This document shows, piece after piece, positions 26,289 through 34,855 of a stretch of 59,081 bases of DNA. A program made the translations under genes and the position numbers. Below the pieces are notes generated by a model that saw nothing but the letters and a program-made list of their open reading frames with translations, did not search any database and was not told the DNA's origin. How positions within the stretch are numbered: the stretch's first letter is position 1; every line of letters begins with the position of its first letter. The stretch lies in assembly GCA_035534455.1 (NCBI GenBank), contig DATLRV010000023.1, positions 1-59,081 of the forward strand, given 5' to 3'. Origin of the DNA: JAJYVT01 sp035534455 (GTDB lineage: Bacteria; Actinomycetota; Acidimicrobiia; Acidimicrobiales; RAAP-2).

Positions 26289-27349
26289 GCACGGAAGCGC
26301 CGTCGCCGCTTCGTGTCGACTCGCTCGATATGTGGGGGGCCACCTCCGGCCTGCCCGAGCAGATGGCGCGGGCGCTCGACCGCGCGCTCGAACTCGACCT
26401 GGCTTCCGTCGAGGGGCGCCGGCCGTTCGACTCGATCGTCGTCTCCGGGATGGGAGGGAGCGGGATCGCCGGGGACGTGCTCGCAGCGCTGGCATACCCG
26501 CGCGCCGGCATCCCCGTGCACGTCGTGAAGGGCTACCGCCTGCCGGCTCACGTCGGCGAGTCCACGCTCGTCATCGCGGTCTCCTGCTCGGGGGACACCG
26601 AGGAGACGATCGCCGCGGCTCGAGACGCCAGGGCGCGCAGGGCGGCCGTGGTCGCGGTGTCGGGGCCGGGTGACCTCGCCCGGCTCGCCGACGAGGAGGG
26701 GTGGCCGCTCGTCGGTGTGCCCGAAGGGATCCCGCAACCCCGCGCCGCCTTCGGCGCCCTCTCGATTCCCCCCGTCGTCGTGCTCGAGCGGCTCGGGGTC
26801 CTCGACGGCATGGAGGACCTTCTCCGCGAGGCGGTCGCCGTCGCCGCCGAGAGCCGGGACGCGCTCGTGAAGGAGGGGAACACCGCCCAGGAGCTGGCCC
26901 GTCGCATCGGGAGGACGACCCCACTCGTGCACGGGTCGCCGGGTCCGACGGGAGTGGCCGCGATGCGGTGGAAGACCCAGGTGAACGAGAATGCCAAGTC
27001 GCCTGCCTACTTCGCCCTCCAGCCCGAGCTCTGCCACAACGAGGTGGCCGGCTGGGGTCAGCACGGTGACGTCACGCGTCAGACCCTCAGTGTGCTGGTC
27101 CTGCGCTACCCCGGCGAGCATCCGCGGGTCGCCCGCCGCATCGAGCTGGTCGAGCAGCTCATGACAGAGGTGGTGGCGAACGTCCTCGACGTGAAGACGG
27201 ACGCGACGAACGACGTCGCCGCCCTCTTCGACCTCGTGCTCCTCGGGGACTTCGTCTCGCTCCACCTCGCGGCGGCCGAGGGCGTCGACCCCGGACCGGT
27301 GCCGACCCTCGCCGAGCTCAAGGATCGCCTGGCGGCGTGGCACGGTTGA
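26285..27349 (+). CDS. Bifunctional phosphoglucose/phosphomannose isomerase
   Basis: A 354-residue two-SIS-domain protein with a GTG start overlapping the previous TGA. The first SIS domain has VVSGMGGSGIAGDVL and VSCSGDTEETIAA, the sugar-phosphate loops. The second has HGSPGPTGVAAMRWKTQVNENAK and the catalytic CHNEVAGW. It converts fructose-6-phosphate to mannose-6-phosphate or glucose-6-phosphate and so feeds the PMM encoded two genes upstream. This is the PGI/PMI family of archaea and actinobacteria. The next gene starts 13 bases before its end. Confidence 0.9.
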   Translation: MSTEAPSPLRVDSLDMWGATSGLPEQMARALDRALELDLASVEGRRPFDSIVVSGMGGSGIAGDVLAALAYPRAGIPVHVVKGYRLPAHVGESTLVIAVSCSGDTEETIAAARDARARRAAVVAVSGPGDLARLADEEGWPLVGVPEGIPQPRAAFGALSIPPVVVLERLGVLDGMEDLLREAVAVAAESRDALVKEGNTAQELARRIGRTTPLVHGSPGPTGVAAMRWKTQVNENAKSPAYFALQPELCHNEVAGWGQHGDVTRQTLSVLVLRYPGEHPRVARRIELVEQLMTEVVANVLDVKTDATNDVAALFDLVLLGDFVSLHLAAAEGVDPGPVPTLAELKDRLAAWHG

Positions 27350-28053
27350 CCGCCTGTGAGGGACGCGTCGTCGCGTCGCTCGTCGAGAAGCACCTCACCA
27401 TTCCCCAGCAGTATCCACTGACGCTGCACGCCCTCGTGGGCGCCTGCAACCAGTCGTCGAGCCGGGAACCGGTCACGGCATACCGCGACGACGAGGTCCT
27501 CGCGGCGGTCGAGTCGCTCAAGCGCCAGCGACTCGTGCGAGCCGTGCTGCCGTCACACGGACGTTCCGTCGTGCGGTACCGGCACGTCATGGACGAGGCC
27601 TTCGGGCTGGACGCGCCGCAACTCGCCGCGCTCTCGGTCCTGCAGCTGCGCGGCCCGCAGACCGCCGCGGAGCTCCGGGCGCGCACGGAGCGGATGGCGG
27701 AGATCGGGTCGATCGACCACGAGCTGGATCTCTTGTCGTCGCGAGAGGAGCCCCTGGTCGAGCGGGTGGCACGACGAGCGGGCCAGAAGGAGGACCGGTG
27801 GGTGTCGCTGCTGGCGGCACCGTTCGGGGACGCGCCCCGTGACCCAGTCGCGAGTGCGGCCGCCCCTGCGCTCGAGGACCTGGCGCCGGCTCCCGCGGCG
27901 GCACCAGGGTCGGGGAGGGCCGGGGCTGCAACCGAGGTCGACGAGCTGCGACGCGACATCGTGGCGCTGGGCGTCGGGCTCGAGGCGGTGCGCGCCGAAG
28001 TCGGCGCACTGCGGTCGGCGCTCGAGGAGCTGCGGACCAGTCTGGGTGGCTGA
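27337..28053 (+). CDS. YceH-like (DUF480) winged-helix protein
   Basis: A 238-residue protein, GTG start overlapping the isomerase. It matches the UPF0502/YceH family: EGRVVASLVEKHLTIPQQYPLT at the N-terminus, LVGACNQSSSREPVT, then a second winged helix around QLAALSVLQLRGPQTAAELRART. The C-terminal 50 residues have a short heptad pattern (VDELRRDIVALGVGLEAVRAE) suggesting a coiled coil for dimerisation. The molecular role in this family is not settled; DNA binding is inferred from the fold. It is the last gene of the mannose-precursor operon. Confidence 0.85.
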   Translation: MARLTACEGRVVASLVEKHLTIPQQYPLTLHALVGACNQSSSREPVTAYRDDEVLAAVESLKRQRLVRAVLPSHGRSVVRYRHVMDEAFGLDAPQLAALSVLQLRGPQTAAELRARTERMAEIGSIDHELDLLSSREEPLVERVARRAGQKEDRWVSLLAAPFGDAPRDPVASAAAPALEDLAPAPAAAPGSGRAGAATEVDELRRDIVALGVGLEAVRAEVGALRSALEELRTSLGG

Positions 28054-28088
28054 GCAGAGGGCGAGGTCGGCCGGTGCCCGAGCGGTGA

Positions 28089-28138
28089 GCTGACGCGCCT
28101 GTGGGGGCGCAGGCGGCGCGCTCCGGCCCGCCGTCAGC
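28089..28138. terminator. Nested inverted repeat between convergent genes
   Basis: Outer arms GCTGACG (28089-28095) and CGTCAGC (28132-28138) enclose an inner stem CGCCTG / CAGGCG (28096-28115). It sits between the convergent YceH-like and thiolase genes and slightly overlaps the thiolase stop. No T-tract follows on either strand, so a bidirectional terminator is plausible but not certain. Confidence 0.45.
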
Positions 28139-29339
28139 GCAGCCGCTCGACGATCATGGCCATACCCTGACCACCACCGACGCACATGGACTCGAGGCCG
28201 AGCGTCTTGTCCGCGTCCTCGAGGCCGTTGAGGAGCGTCGTCATGATCCTCGCGCCGGTCTGTCCGAAGGGGTGGCCCAGCGCGATCGCTCCGCCGTTGA
28301 CGTTCAGCTTGTCCCAGCCGATGCCGAGCTCGGCCGCAGCGGGCACGACCTGGGCTGCGAACGCCTCGTTGATCTCGACGAGATCGATGTCGCCGATGGT
28401 CATGCCCGCCCGCTTGAGCACCTGGCGGACGGCGTCGACCGGTCCGAGCCCCATGATCTCGGGGTTCAAGGCGGAGACCCCGCTTGCCACGATCCGGGCG
28501 AGCGGGGTGACGCCGAGCTCGCGGGCGCGGGTGTCGCTCATGACCACCACCGCCGCGGCACCGTCGTTCAACGGGCACGCGTTGCCGGCGGTCACGGTGC
28601 CCCCCTCCCGGAACACCGGCTTCAGCTGCGCGAGACCCTCGAGCGTCGTGTTCGGCCGCGGCCCGTCGTCTTTCGAGACCACGGTGCCAGTCGGCGTCGT
28701 GACCGGCACGATCTCGCGTTCGAAGAACCCGCTCTCGACCGACGCGACGGCACGGGTCTGCGACATCAGGGCGAACTCGTCCTGGATCTCGCGGCTCACC
28801 TTCTTGTACTCCGCCACGTTCTCCGCCGTCTGTCCCATCGCGATGTAGACGTCGTCGAGCCCGCCGTGGGGCTCCCAGGCCTCGGTGACCTTGCCCGAGC
28901 GCGCGAGAGTGCGCAGCTCTGACTCGGCGAACGCCTCGTTGTGTGGCCCGGAGTCCGCGAAGCCCTGCCCGTAACGGCTCACCGTCTCGACGCCGGCAGC
29001 CACGAAGACGTCGCCCTCGCCCGCCTTGATCGCGTGGGCGGCCATGCGGATGGTCTGCAACGACGACGAGCAGTACCGGTTCACGGTGACGCCCGGCACG
29101 TCGTCGAGCCCGGACATCACGGCGACGACGCGGGCGATGTTGTAGCCGGACTCTCCGGCCGGTTGGCCGCAGCCCACCAACAGGTCCTCGATCATGTGAG
29201 GCTCGAGCTCGGGCAGCTTGTCCAAGACGGCCTTCACGACGTGCGCGGTGAGGTCGTCAGGCCTGCAGTCGACGAGCGAGCCCTTGACCGCCCGTCCGAT
29301 GGGCGTGCGGCCGGCTGCGACGATCACGGCTTCGGGCAT
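28134..29339 (-). CDS. Acetyl-CoA acyltransferase (thiolase)
   Basis: A 401-residue thiolase. Motifs in order: VIVAAGRTPIGRAVKG; the nucleophilic Cys in VNRYCSSSLQTIRMAA; GVETVSRYGQGF; VEINEAFAAQV; the His in GGAIALGHPFGQTGARI; and the C-terminal Cys loop ESMCVGGGQGMAM. It catalyses beta-ketoacyl-CoA thiolysis in fatty acid degradation or the reverse condensation. The start has a good ribosome binding site (AGGGAGAG). It stands alone with a palindromic operator candidate about 105 bases upstream; acyl-CoA synthetase and acyl-CoA dehydrogenase genes are close by. Confidence 0.93.
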   Translation of the reverse strand: MPEAVIVAAGRTPIGRAVKGSLVDCRPDDLTAHVVKAVLDKLPELEPHMIEDLLVGCGQPAGESGYNIARVVAVMSGLDDVPGVTVNRYCSSSLQTIRMAAHAIKAGEGDVFVAAGVETVSRYGQGFADSGPHNEAFAESELRTLARSGKVTEAWEPHGGLDDVYIAMGQTAENVAEYKKVSREIQDEFALMSQTRAVASVESGFFEREIVPVTTPTGTVVSKDDGPRPNTTLEGLAQLKPVFREGGTVTAGNACPLNDGAAAVVVMSDTRARELGVTPLARIVASGVSALNPEIMGLGPVDAVRQVLKRAGMTIGDIDLVEINEAFAAQVVPAAAELGIGWDKLNVNGGAIALGHPFGQTGARIMTTLLNGLEDADKTLGLESMCVGGGQGMAMIVERLR

Positions 29340-29442
29340 TCGGCATCTCTCCCTTGTGCGTTCTTGGGGGCGGGGCGCGGAGGCTCCGGGCTGGGCCCTT
29401 CCCCTTCTCGGTCCCGGTCGCCCCCGTGCCGGTCAGCGAAGG

Positions 29443-29456
29443 TTACCAGCAGGTAA
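29443..29456. promoter_or_regulatory. TTACC-N4-GGTAA palindrome upstream of thiolase (TetR-type operator candidate)
   Basis: A perfect inverted repeat TTACCAGCAGGTAA lies about 105 bases upstream of the thiolase ATG, in a short AT-richer stretch. Palindromes of this type are typical of TetR-family operators in front of lipid degradation genes in actinobacteria. No regulator gene is adjacent. Confidence 0.5.
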
Positions 29457-29553
29457 TTTCGGCGCCACCGTGGAACAGGGCGGACCTCGCCACGACGACG
29501 CGACCCGCTCGGCGGCGCTGCGGGTACCCCCGCGCGCTGCACACGTCCGGGCC

Positions 29554-30090
29554 TCAGGCCTCGAGCTCTCCCCGATCGCCGCCAGCAGCGGGCACGCGCT
29601 CCCACGTGCCGGAGCGGCCTCCGGATTTGTGCCACAGCGACAGTGTGGTCAGCAGCGCGTCCGGGTCGTAGATGCGCAAGGCCATCAGCAACGTCAGCCC
29701 GGTCAGGCCGCAGGCCGTCATGGCCTCGATCTCGATGCCGGTCCTCGCCACCACCGAGGTGGACGCACGGACCTCGGCGACGCCGCGTGCCACGTCGACG
29801 TCCACGTCGATGTCCACGTCGTCGAGCGGGAGGGGATGGCACAGCGGAATGAGCTCGGGCGCCTGTTTCGCCGCGTGGATCCCGGCGGCTCGGGCGAACG
29901 GGACGACGTCCTCGTCCTTGGCGGCCGCGGCCAACGCAGCGGGCGTCGTCCGGACGACGCAGCGCGCCGTCGCGCGCCGCTCGGTCATGGACTTCCCCGT
30001 GACGTCGACCATGTGGGCGCGTCCCGCTGCGTCCAGGTGCGTAAGGGTCGGCTCGTCCCTCGGATCGGACGGCCCGCCGCCTCCGGTCAT
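29554..30090 (-). CDS. moaC: Cyclic pyranopterin monophosphate synthase
   Basis: A 178-residue protein. MoaC acts with MoaA in the first stage of molybdenum cofactor synthesis. Signatures: LTHLDAAGRAHMVDVTGKS, the active-site LIPLCHPLPLDDV, then EIEAMTACGLTGLTLL and a C-terminal KSGG. The assigned ATG at 30088-30090 overlaps the fdhD stop (ATGA). The first 20 residues are Gly/Asp-rich and extra. It is the last gene of the leftward operon DUF6457-fdhD-moaC. MoaA is not in the window. Confidence 0.93.
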   Translation of the reverse strand: MTGGGGPSDPRDEPTLTHLDAAGRAHMVDVTGKSMTERRATARCVVRTTPAALAAAAKDEDVVPFARAAGIHAAKQAPELIPLCHPLPLDDVDIDVDVDVARGVAEVRASTSVVARTGIEIEAMTACGLTGLTLLMALRIYDPDALLTTLSLWHKSGGRSGTWERVPAAGGDRGELEA

Positions 30091-30947
30091 GCCGGGGTGC
30101 CTTCCACCCGCCAGGCCCCCGAGTAGAGGTTCGCTCTTCCCTCGCGGACGAAGCCGGCGAGGGTCATGCCGAGGGCGTGGGCCGTCGAGACCGCGAGGCT
30201 GGAGGGCGCGGAGACCGCGACGAGGCTTGGGATCCCGGCAACCGCGGCCTTCTGGACGATCTCGAAGCTGACCCGCCCCGATACCACCAGCACGGCACCG
30301 GCCAGCGGCAGGCGCCCCTGCATCGCCGCCCAGCCGACGAGCTTGTCGACGGCGTTGTGCCGGCCCACGTCCTCTCGGACCGCGAGCGCGGCCCCGGTGG
30401 TGTCGAACAGCCCCGCGGCGTGGAGGCCGCCGGTTGCCGCGAACACGCGCTGGCGGTCGCGCAGCCGTGCCGGGAGCGCCGTCATCACGTCGGCGCGTAG
30501 CTTCTCTCCCGCAGGCAACGCCGGGCAGCGGTCCTTCAGTTCGTCGAGCGTTGCGGTGCCACAGATCCCGCAACTCGCGTTCACCGCGAGATTGCGGGCG
30601 CGACGCCCGATCTCGACGGGGCGCATGGACGTGACCGTGACGACGTTGAACTCCTGCGGCTCTCCTTCGGGAAGCTCGCAATACCGGACCGCGCGAAGGT
30701 CCGACTGGTCGGCGAGCAACCCCTCGGCGAGCAGGAAACCCACCGCAAGCTCGAAGTCGTGGCCGGGGGTGCGCATGGTCACGGCCACCGGCGCGGCCGG
30801 TCCCGTGGGGCCGGAGAGGCGGATCTCGAGGGGCTCCTCGCCGGCCACATGGTCCGGGCGCTCCGCACGGCTCCCCGACGTGAGCGTGGTCACCATGACC
30901 CGCTCCGCCGGTCCGGCGCGGTGCGCGGCCTCATGGGTCGTCGTCAT
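30087..30947 (-). CDS. fdhD: Formate dehydrogenase accessory sulfurtransferase FdhD
   Basis: A 286-residue protein. FdhD transfers sulfur to the molybdenum cofactor of formate dehydrogenases. Seen: EEPLEIRLSG and TMRTPGHDFELAVGFLLAEG near the N-terminus, the conserved sulfur-relay cysteines in NASCGICGTATLDEL, and TGGLHAAGLFD with REDVGRHNAVDKLVGWA. Both ends overlap neighbours by 4 bases. The ATG at 30945-30947 is preferred over a Met 17 residues later because of this overlap. No formate dehydrogenase subunit gene is in the window. Confidence 0.93.
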   Translation of the reverse strand: MTTTHEAAHRAGPAERVMVTTLTSGSRAERPDHVAGEEPLEIRLSGPTGPAAPVAVTMRTPGHDFELAVGFLLAEGLLADQSDLRAVRYCELPEGEPQEFNVVTVTSMRPVEIGRRARNLAVNASCGICGTATLDELKDRCPALPAGEKLRADVMTALPARLRDRQRVFAATGGLHAAGLFDTTGAALAVREDVGRHNAVDKLVGWAAMQGRLPLAGAVLVVSGRVSFEIVQKAAVAGIPSLVAVSAPSSLAVSTAHALGMTLAGFVREGRANLYSGAWRVEGTPA

Positions 30948-31279
30948 GTGGCTGGCTTCAACTTCGAGGCCACGCGCGCCGCGGCATCCCTGGCCTCGGC
31001 GGGGGAGACGCGCGCACGACCCACGAGCCACGCCGACAGCGGTGCTGCGGTCCGCTCCGACGCATGGGCGGCCACCCCCGCGATGGCCAACAGGTCGTCG
31101 GCCTCCCGCTCGGTCGGGGGCGTGGTGCCGAGCTCGAGTGCGAACAGCGCGGCCCACTCGGACGCCGTGGGCTGGGAACCGTTGGGCTGGGAACCGGTGG
31201 GCTGGGAACCGGTGGGCTGGGAATCGGTGGTCTGGGAACCGGTGGGCTGGGAACCGGTGGGCTGGGAATCGGTGGTCAC
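30944..31279 (-). CDS. DUF6457 domain protein with QPTGS repeat head
   Basis: A 111-residue protein with a GTG start. The first 38 residues are seven imperfect QPTGS pentapeptides (variants QTTDS, QPNGS, QPTAS) encoded by a 15-bp tandem repeat. The remaining 70 residues match the DUF6457 domain: EWAALFALELG, then LLAIAGVAAHASERTAAPLSAWLVG. The family commonly sits beside molybdenum cofactor genes in actinobacteria, as here, where its TGA overlaps the fdhD ATG. The function is unknown. The repeat head is probably a disordered extension of variable length. Confidence 0.8.
   Translation of the reverse strand: MTTDSQPTGSQPTGSQTTDSQPTGSQPTGSQPNGSQPTASEWAALFALELGTTPPTEREADDLLAIAGVAAHASERTAAPLSAWLVGRARVSPAEARDAAARVASKLKPAT
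31168..31272 (+). repeat. 15-bp tandem repeat, seven units, in frame
   Basis: Seven consecutive 15-bp units of the form TGGGCTGGGAACCGG with one or two substitutions each. On the minus strand they encode the QPTGS repeats of the DUF6457 protein, so changes in copy number keep the frame. Confidence 0.95.
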
Positions 31280-31649
31280 GACGTCTGGTCTACCCCGTCG
31301 CCAGTGGCCCACGCGGCGCGCCTGCGGTTTCCCTGCCGGCGCCGGCGGGTACCCCCGCAGCGGTACCGACGCCAGGGCTTTTCTTTCGACGCCGGCCCGG
31401 CGAGCGTCACGTGGCACGCGGTCGTGGCCCGCCCGCGGACGGACCCGTTCGCCCTCTGCGCCGACGCCGTGCTCGGCATCCTCGCCGCGCTCTATCTCAC
31501 GGGGCTCCTCCGTCGCCGCGCTTCGGTCGCGCCGAGTGCTCTGCGTCACGGCAGAGCACCCGCATGCGCCATCTTCGTGGCCAGGTTGGGCGTCTGGTCG
31601 ACGGCCGATACCCGGGCGTCGACCAGACGCAAAGCGCTGCACCCGTCGG
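31280..31649. other. Gene-poor stretch with 13-bp inverted repeat
   Basis: There is no convincing gene. A perfect 13-bp inverted repeat (GCGTCTGGTCGAC at 31590-31602 and its complement at 31618-31630, 15-base loop) lies just past the pseudogene end and could terminate leftward transcription, though it has no T-tract. On the + strand, 31376-31510 reads FSFDAGPASVTWHAVV then PFALCADAVLGILAALYLTGL, which has a hydrophobic helix. It could be a scrap of a former membrane protein gene, but no start or family can be defended. Confidence 0.5.
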
Positions 31650-33092
31650 TCACGCCCCGAGGTGGCGCTGGAATTGGACGACGGCGCGGCCGGCGACCCT
31701 TCCCACCCCGTCGCTCGCGCGGAGTGCCGCGCGCCCCGCGTTCCACCCGCACGCACCGTGCACGCCACCACCGGGATGGGCCGAGGAGGACGCAAGGTAG
31801 AGGCCGGCGATCGCCGTCTCCGGGCGCCCGAGACCGGGGAACGGCCGGAACCGCGGAAGCCCGGTGCGTGCGCCTCGATCCTCGACTCGAGCCGGTCGGC
31901 GAAGGTGGCAAGCTCGGTCTCGTCCCATATGCCGCAAAGCACCCCGTAGGGGTCCGCGCGCACCTGGTGGGGGACGTGGGCGTAGGCCCAGATCGGGACG
32001 TGCCCCGCGCTCGCACGCGTCGGGTCGACCGCCGCCGGTTGGCCGACGAGGACGAACGGACGGGTCGGGATGGTCCCCATCGCGAGCTCGGCGCTCGCCC
32101 TCGTGAGCTCGTCGACGCCGTGGGTGAGATGGACCGTGCCGGCACGCCGCACGACCGGGGCGCGCCACGGGACCGAGTCGCGGACCCGCCAGTCCACCTT
32201 CACGGTCGCCGGGTCCCAGTGGAAGCGCGCGAGGTCGCCGGGGAGTCGGCGCGGGAGCAGCCGCTCGTCGAGGAGCTCACCGAACAACGACGTGGCGGCG
32301 ACGTCGGCGACCACTGCCCGACGCGCCCGGAACCTGGAGCCGTCAGCGGCCCTCACCCCGCGCGCTCGGCCCCGCGCGACAAGGATCTCCTCGACGCGCT
32401 GTCCGCAGGCGACGTTGCCCCCGCGAGCGGCGAGACGGCGAACCAGCGCTGCCGTGAGCTCCCCGGCACCTGCCCGCGGCACCGGGAACCCGTGCGCCTG
32501 GCCGAGCATCGCCAGGAACCACCCGACGAATCCGCTGCCGGCGGACTCGGGGGACGGGTCGCTGTGCGCGGCGCATCCGGCCAGGAGCAGCCGGCCCCGG
32601 ATCTCGCCGAACTCCTCCTCGCCGAGTCGTCGCGAGCCGGCCAACCCGAGTCGGCCGAGTCGTAGGAGCCCGCTCGTGCCGAGCGCGCGCCACGTGCGCA
32701 CGGTCGGGCGAACGGGCGGAAGCGGGGTGCAGAGGGCGTCGAGCAGGGCCGGCGACGCGCGGCGGTAGGTCTCGGCCAGGACTCGCCACGCCCGTCCGTC
32801 CCCGCGGAACTCGGCGTCGAGCTCGTCGCCGGTCTCTCCGGGGTCGCGGTGAAGTGCCGCCGCCGGGTCGCACGGGAGGGGGTTCGCGAGCACGACGGGC
32901 GAGTGGCACCCCTCGAGCCCGTGCTCTTCGAGGCGCAGGGCGCGCGAAAGGCGGGAGACGCCACGGCGAGCGGGTAGAAGGCACTGCAGACGTCGGCGGG
33001 GAGGTCCGCGCCGAGGTACGAGGCGCTCACCACCACCCCGCGCCGACGACCAGCGCGTCGTAGATCTCGGGTTGCGGCACCGGGCCGCGCAT
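31650..33092 (-). pseudogene. Decayed phytoene-desaturase-like FAD oxidoreductase
   Basis: Reading leftward, the gene starts MRGPVPQPEIYDALVVGAG, the FAD-binding motif. It then loses an estimated 30-40 codons and hits a stop. A second frame continues as ADVCSAFYPLAVASPAFRA. A frameshift near 32950 leads to ALRLEEHGLEGCHSPVV and a long intact middle to IEAHAPGFRG. A further deletion of roughly 40 codons with a frame change near 31850 leads to RPFPGLGRPETAIAGLYLASS and the C-terminal FAD motif AHPGGGVHGACGWNAGRAAL. Three separate lesions make a functional product unlikely. It begins 3 bases after the acyl-CoA synthetase stop, so it was probably co-transcribed with it. Confidence 0.85.
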
Positions 33093-33094
33093 GG

Positions 33095-34750
33095 TCAAGG
33101 TTGATCCGCGGCCTCGGGCTCGGCGCCCGACAACCAGCGCGCCGCCGCTGCCGCGTGGTGGCGGTAATCGAGCTTGCCGCTCGGGGACCGCCCCACCGAG
33201 TGCACCACGCGGACCCTTCTCGGTGCCTTGAAGCCGGCCAACTTCGCCTTCACATGGGCGATCAGCTCGTCCTCGCCGGGGATGCCGTCCCCGCTCGGCT
33301 CGACGACCGCGACGACCATCTCGCCGAAGTCGGGGTTCGGGACGCCCACGACGACAGCGTCGCGGACTGCGGGATGCGTCTTGAGCGCCTCCTCCACCTC
33401 CTCGGGGAAGACCTTCTCCCCGGCCGTGTTGATCGAGCTCGACCCGCGCCCGAGCAGATGGAGGGAACCGTCCGCTCGCACCCGGGCGTAGTCACCCGGG
33501 ACCGAGTAGCGCACGCCGTCGACCACCACGAAGGACGACGCCGACTGGACGTCGTCCTTGTAGTACCCGACCGGGTTGCGCCCGGCGAGCGCGAGCACGC
33601 CGACATTGTCCGAGCCGGGCTCGAGCGGTCGTCCGTCGGCGTCGAGCACCTTGACGTCCGGGCCGACCACGAACTCCGCGGTCTTCGACGCAGCATGACC
33701 CGAGGACATCGACATGCCGAGCCCCACCGCTTCGGTCGAGGAGAAGAAGTCGAGCAGCACCATCTCCGGACGGTGGCGCAGCAGCCCCTCCTTCACCTCT
33801 TCGCTCCACATCGCGCCCGACGAGAGGATGCCCAGCAGGGAAGACAGGTCCCAGCGTCCGGGCGAGGCGTCGAGGGCAGAGAGCATCGGGCGCGCGAACG
33901 GATCCCCGACGATGACGATGCCGTTCGTCTGCTCGCGCTCGATCGTGTCGAAGAGCTCGACCGCGTCGAAGTGGCGCCCCTCCAACAGCACGACCCTCCC
34001 GCCTTCGCTGAGGCACTCCATGGCGGTGAACCCGCCCGTGCCGTGCATGAGCGGGCAGGCAGGGAGCAGCGTCATCCCGGGCCCGTTCGCAGCGATTGTC
34101 GCCGCGATCCCGGCCAGACCCTTCGATTCGTCGTAGCGCCGGAAGCCCGCCTCGTTCGTGCGCGCGAAGAGGTCGTCCTGGCGCCACATCACGCCCTTGG
34201 GCATGCCGGTCGTCCCGCCCGTGTAAAGAAGCACGAGGTCGTCAGGGCTCCTTCCCCAGGGCGCGCGGACCAGGTCGGCCGCGGATGCCGCGGCATCCTC
34301 GTACCGGCTCGCCCACGGCGGGCAGTCGCCGGAGCCGTCGTCGACCCAGAGCCAAGCGCGCACGCCGGGAAGCCGGGCGCGGACCCGTTCGACGCGATCG
34401 GCGAACGCGCCGTGGAAGACCACCACGACCGCGTCCGCGTTCTCCCACAGATAGGCGAGCTCGTCGTCGGCGTAGCGGTAGTTCGTGTTGACGGGCACCG
34501 CCGCCACCTTGAGGGATCCGAAGAGCGCCTCGAGGTACTCCGGGCAGTTGTAGAGGTAGAGGGCGACCTTCTCCTGGCGCGCGACGCCCTGGTCCAGCAG
34601 CCACTGTCCGATGCCGTCCGCCCGGCGATCGGTCTCCTTCCAGGTGAGGCGCCGGTCACCTTGGACCTGCGCCGTGGCGCCGGGCTGGGTCTGCGCGACC
34701 GCTTCCCAGACGTCGGCGTAGTTCCAGCTCGAGTCGGTCTGCGTCACCAC
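33095..34750 (-). CDS. AMP-forming acyl-CoA synthetase
   Basis: A 551-residue member of the ANL superfamily, GTG start. Motifs: the P-loop LLYTGGTTGMPKGVMW; the A5-type region FFSSTEAVGLGMS; the hinge and A8 region YARVRADGSLHLLGRGSSSINTAGEKVFPEEVEE; and the catalytic lysine in GRSPSGKLDYR. It activates a carboxylic acid, most likely a fatty or branched acid, to the CoA thioester through an acyl-AMP. Chain specificity is not evident. The downstream desaturase-like gene is a pseudogene, so the former pair is no longer intact. Confidence 0.92.
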   Translation of the reverse strand: MVTQTDSSWNYADVWEAVAQTQPGATAQVQGDRRLTWKETDRRADGIGQWLLDQGVARQEKVALYLYNCPEYLEALFGSLKVAAVPVNTNYRYADDELAYLWENADAVVVVFHGAFADRVERVRARLPGVRAWLWVDDGSGDCPPWASRYEDAAASAADLVRAPWGRSPDDLVLLYTGGTTGMPKGVMWRQDDLFARTNEAGFRRYDESKGLAGIAATIAANGPGMTLLPACPLMHGTGGFTAMECLSEGGRVVLLEGRHFDAVELFDTIEREQTNGIVIVGDPFARPMLSALDASPGRWDLSSLLGILSSGAMWSEEVKEGLLRHRPEMVLLDFFSSTEAVGLGMSMSSGHAASKTAEFVVGPDVKVLDADGRPLEPGSDNVGVLALAGRNPVGYYKDDVQSASSFVVVDGVRYSVPGDYARVRADGSLHLLGRGSSSINTAGEKVFPEEVEEALKTHPAVRDAVVVGVPNPDFGEMVVAVVEPSGDGIPGEDELIAHVKAKLAGFKAPRRVRVVHSVGRSPSGKLDYRHHAAAAARWLSGAEPEAADQP

Positions 34751-34855
34751 GTTGCCGGGAGCCTATTTCCCAAACACGTGGGGGCTGCACCCCGCGAATC
34801 GGGCATGGCGCTTGGTAGGCTCCCGCGACTTCCACCTCGAAGCGGGGAGCGGTCC

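Noticed and set aside
31168..31272. A CRISPR-like array of short repeats
   Set aside because: The units are 15 bp, contiguous and in frame within a gene, with no unique spacers, so this is a coding minisatellite. The other tandem repeats (47026-47100, 50171-50206, 53771-53842) are also contiguous.
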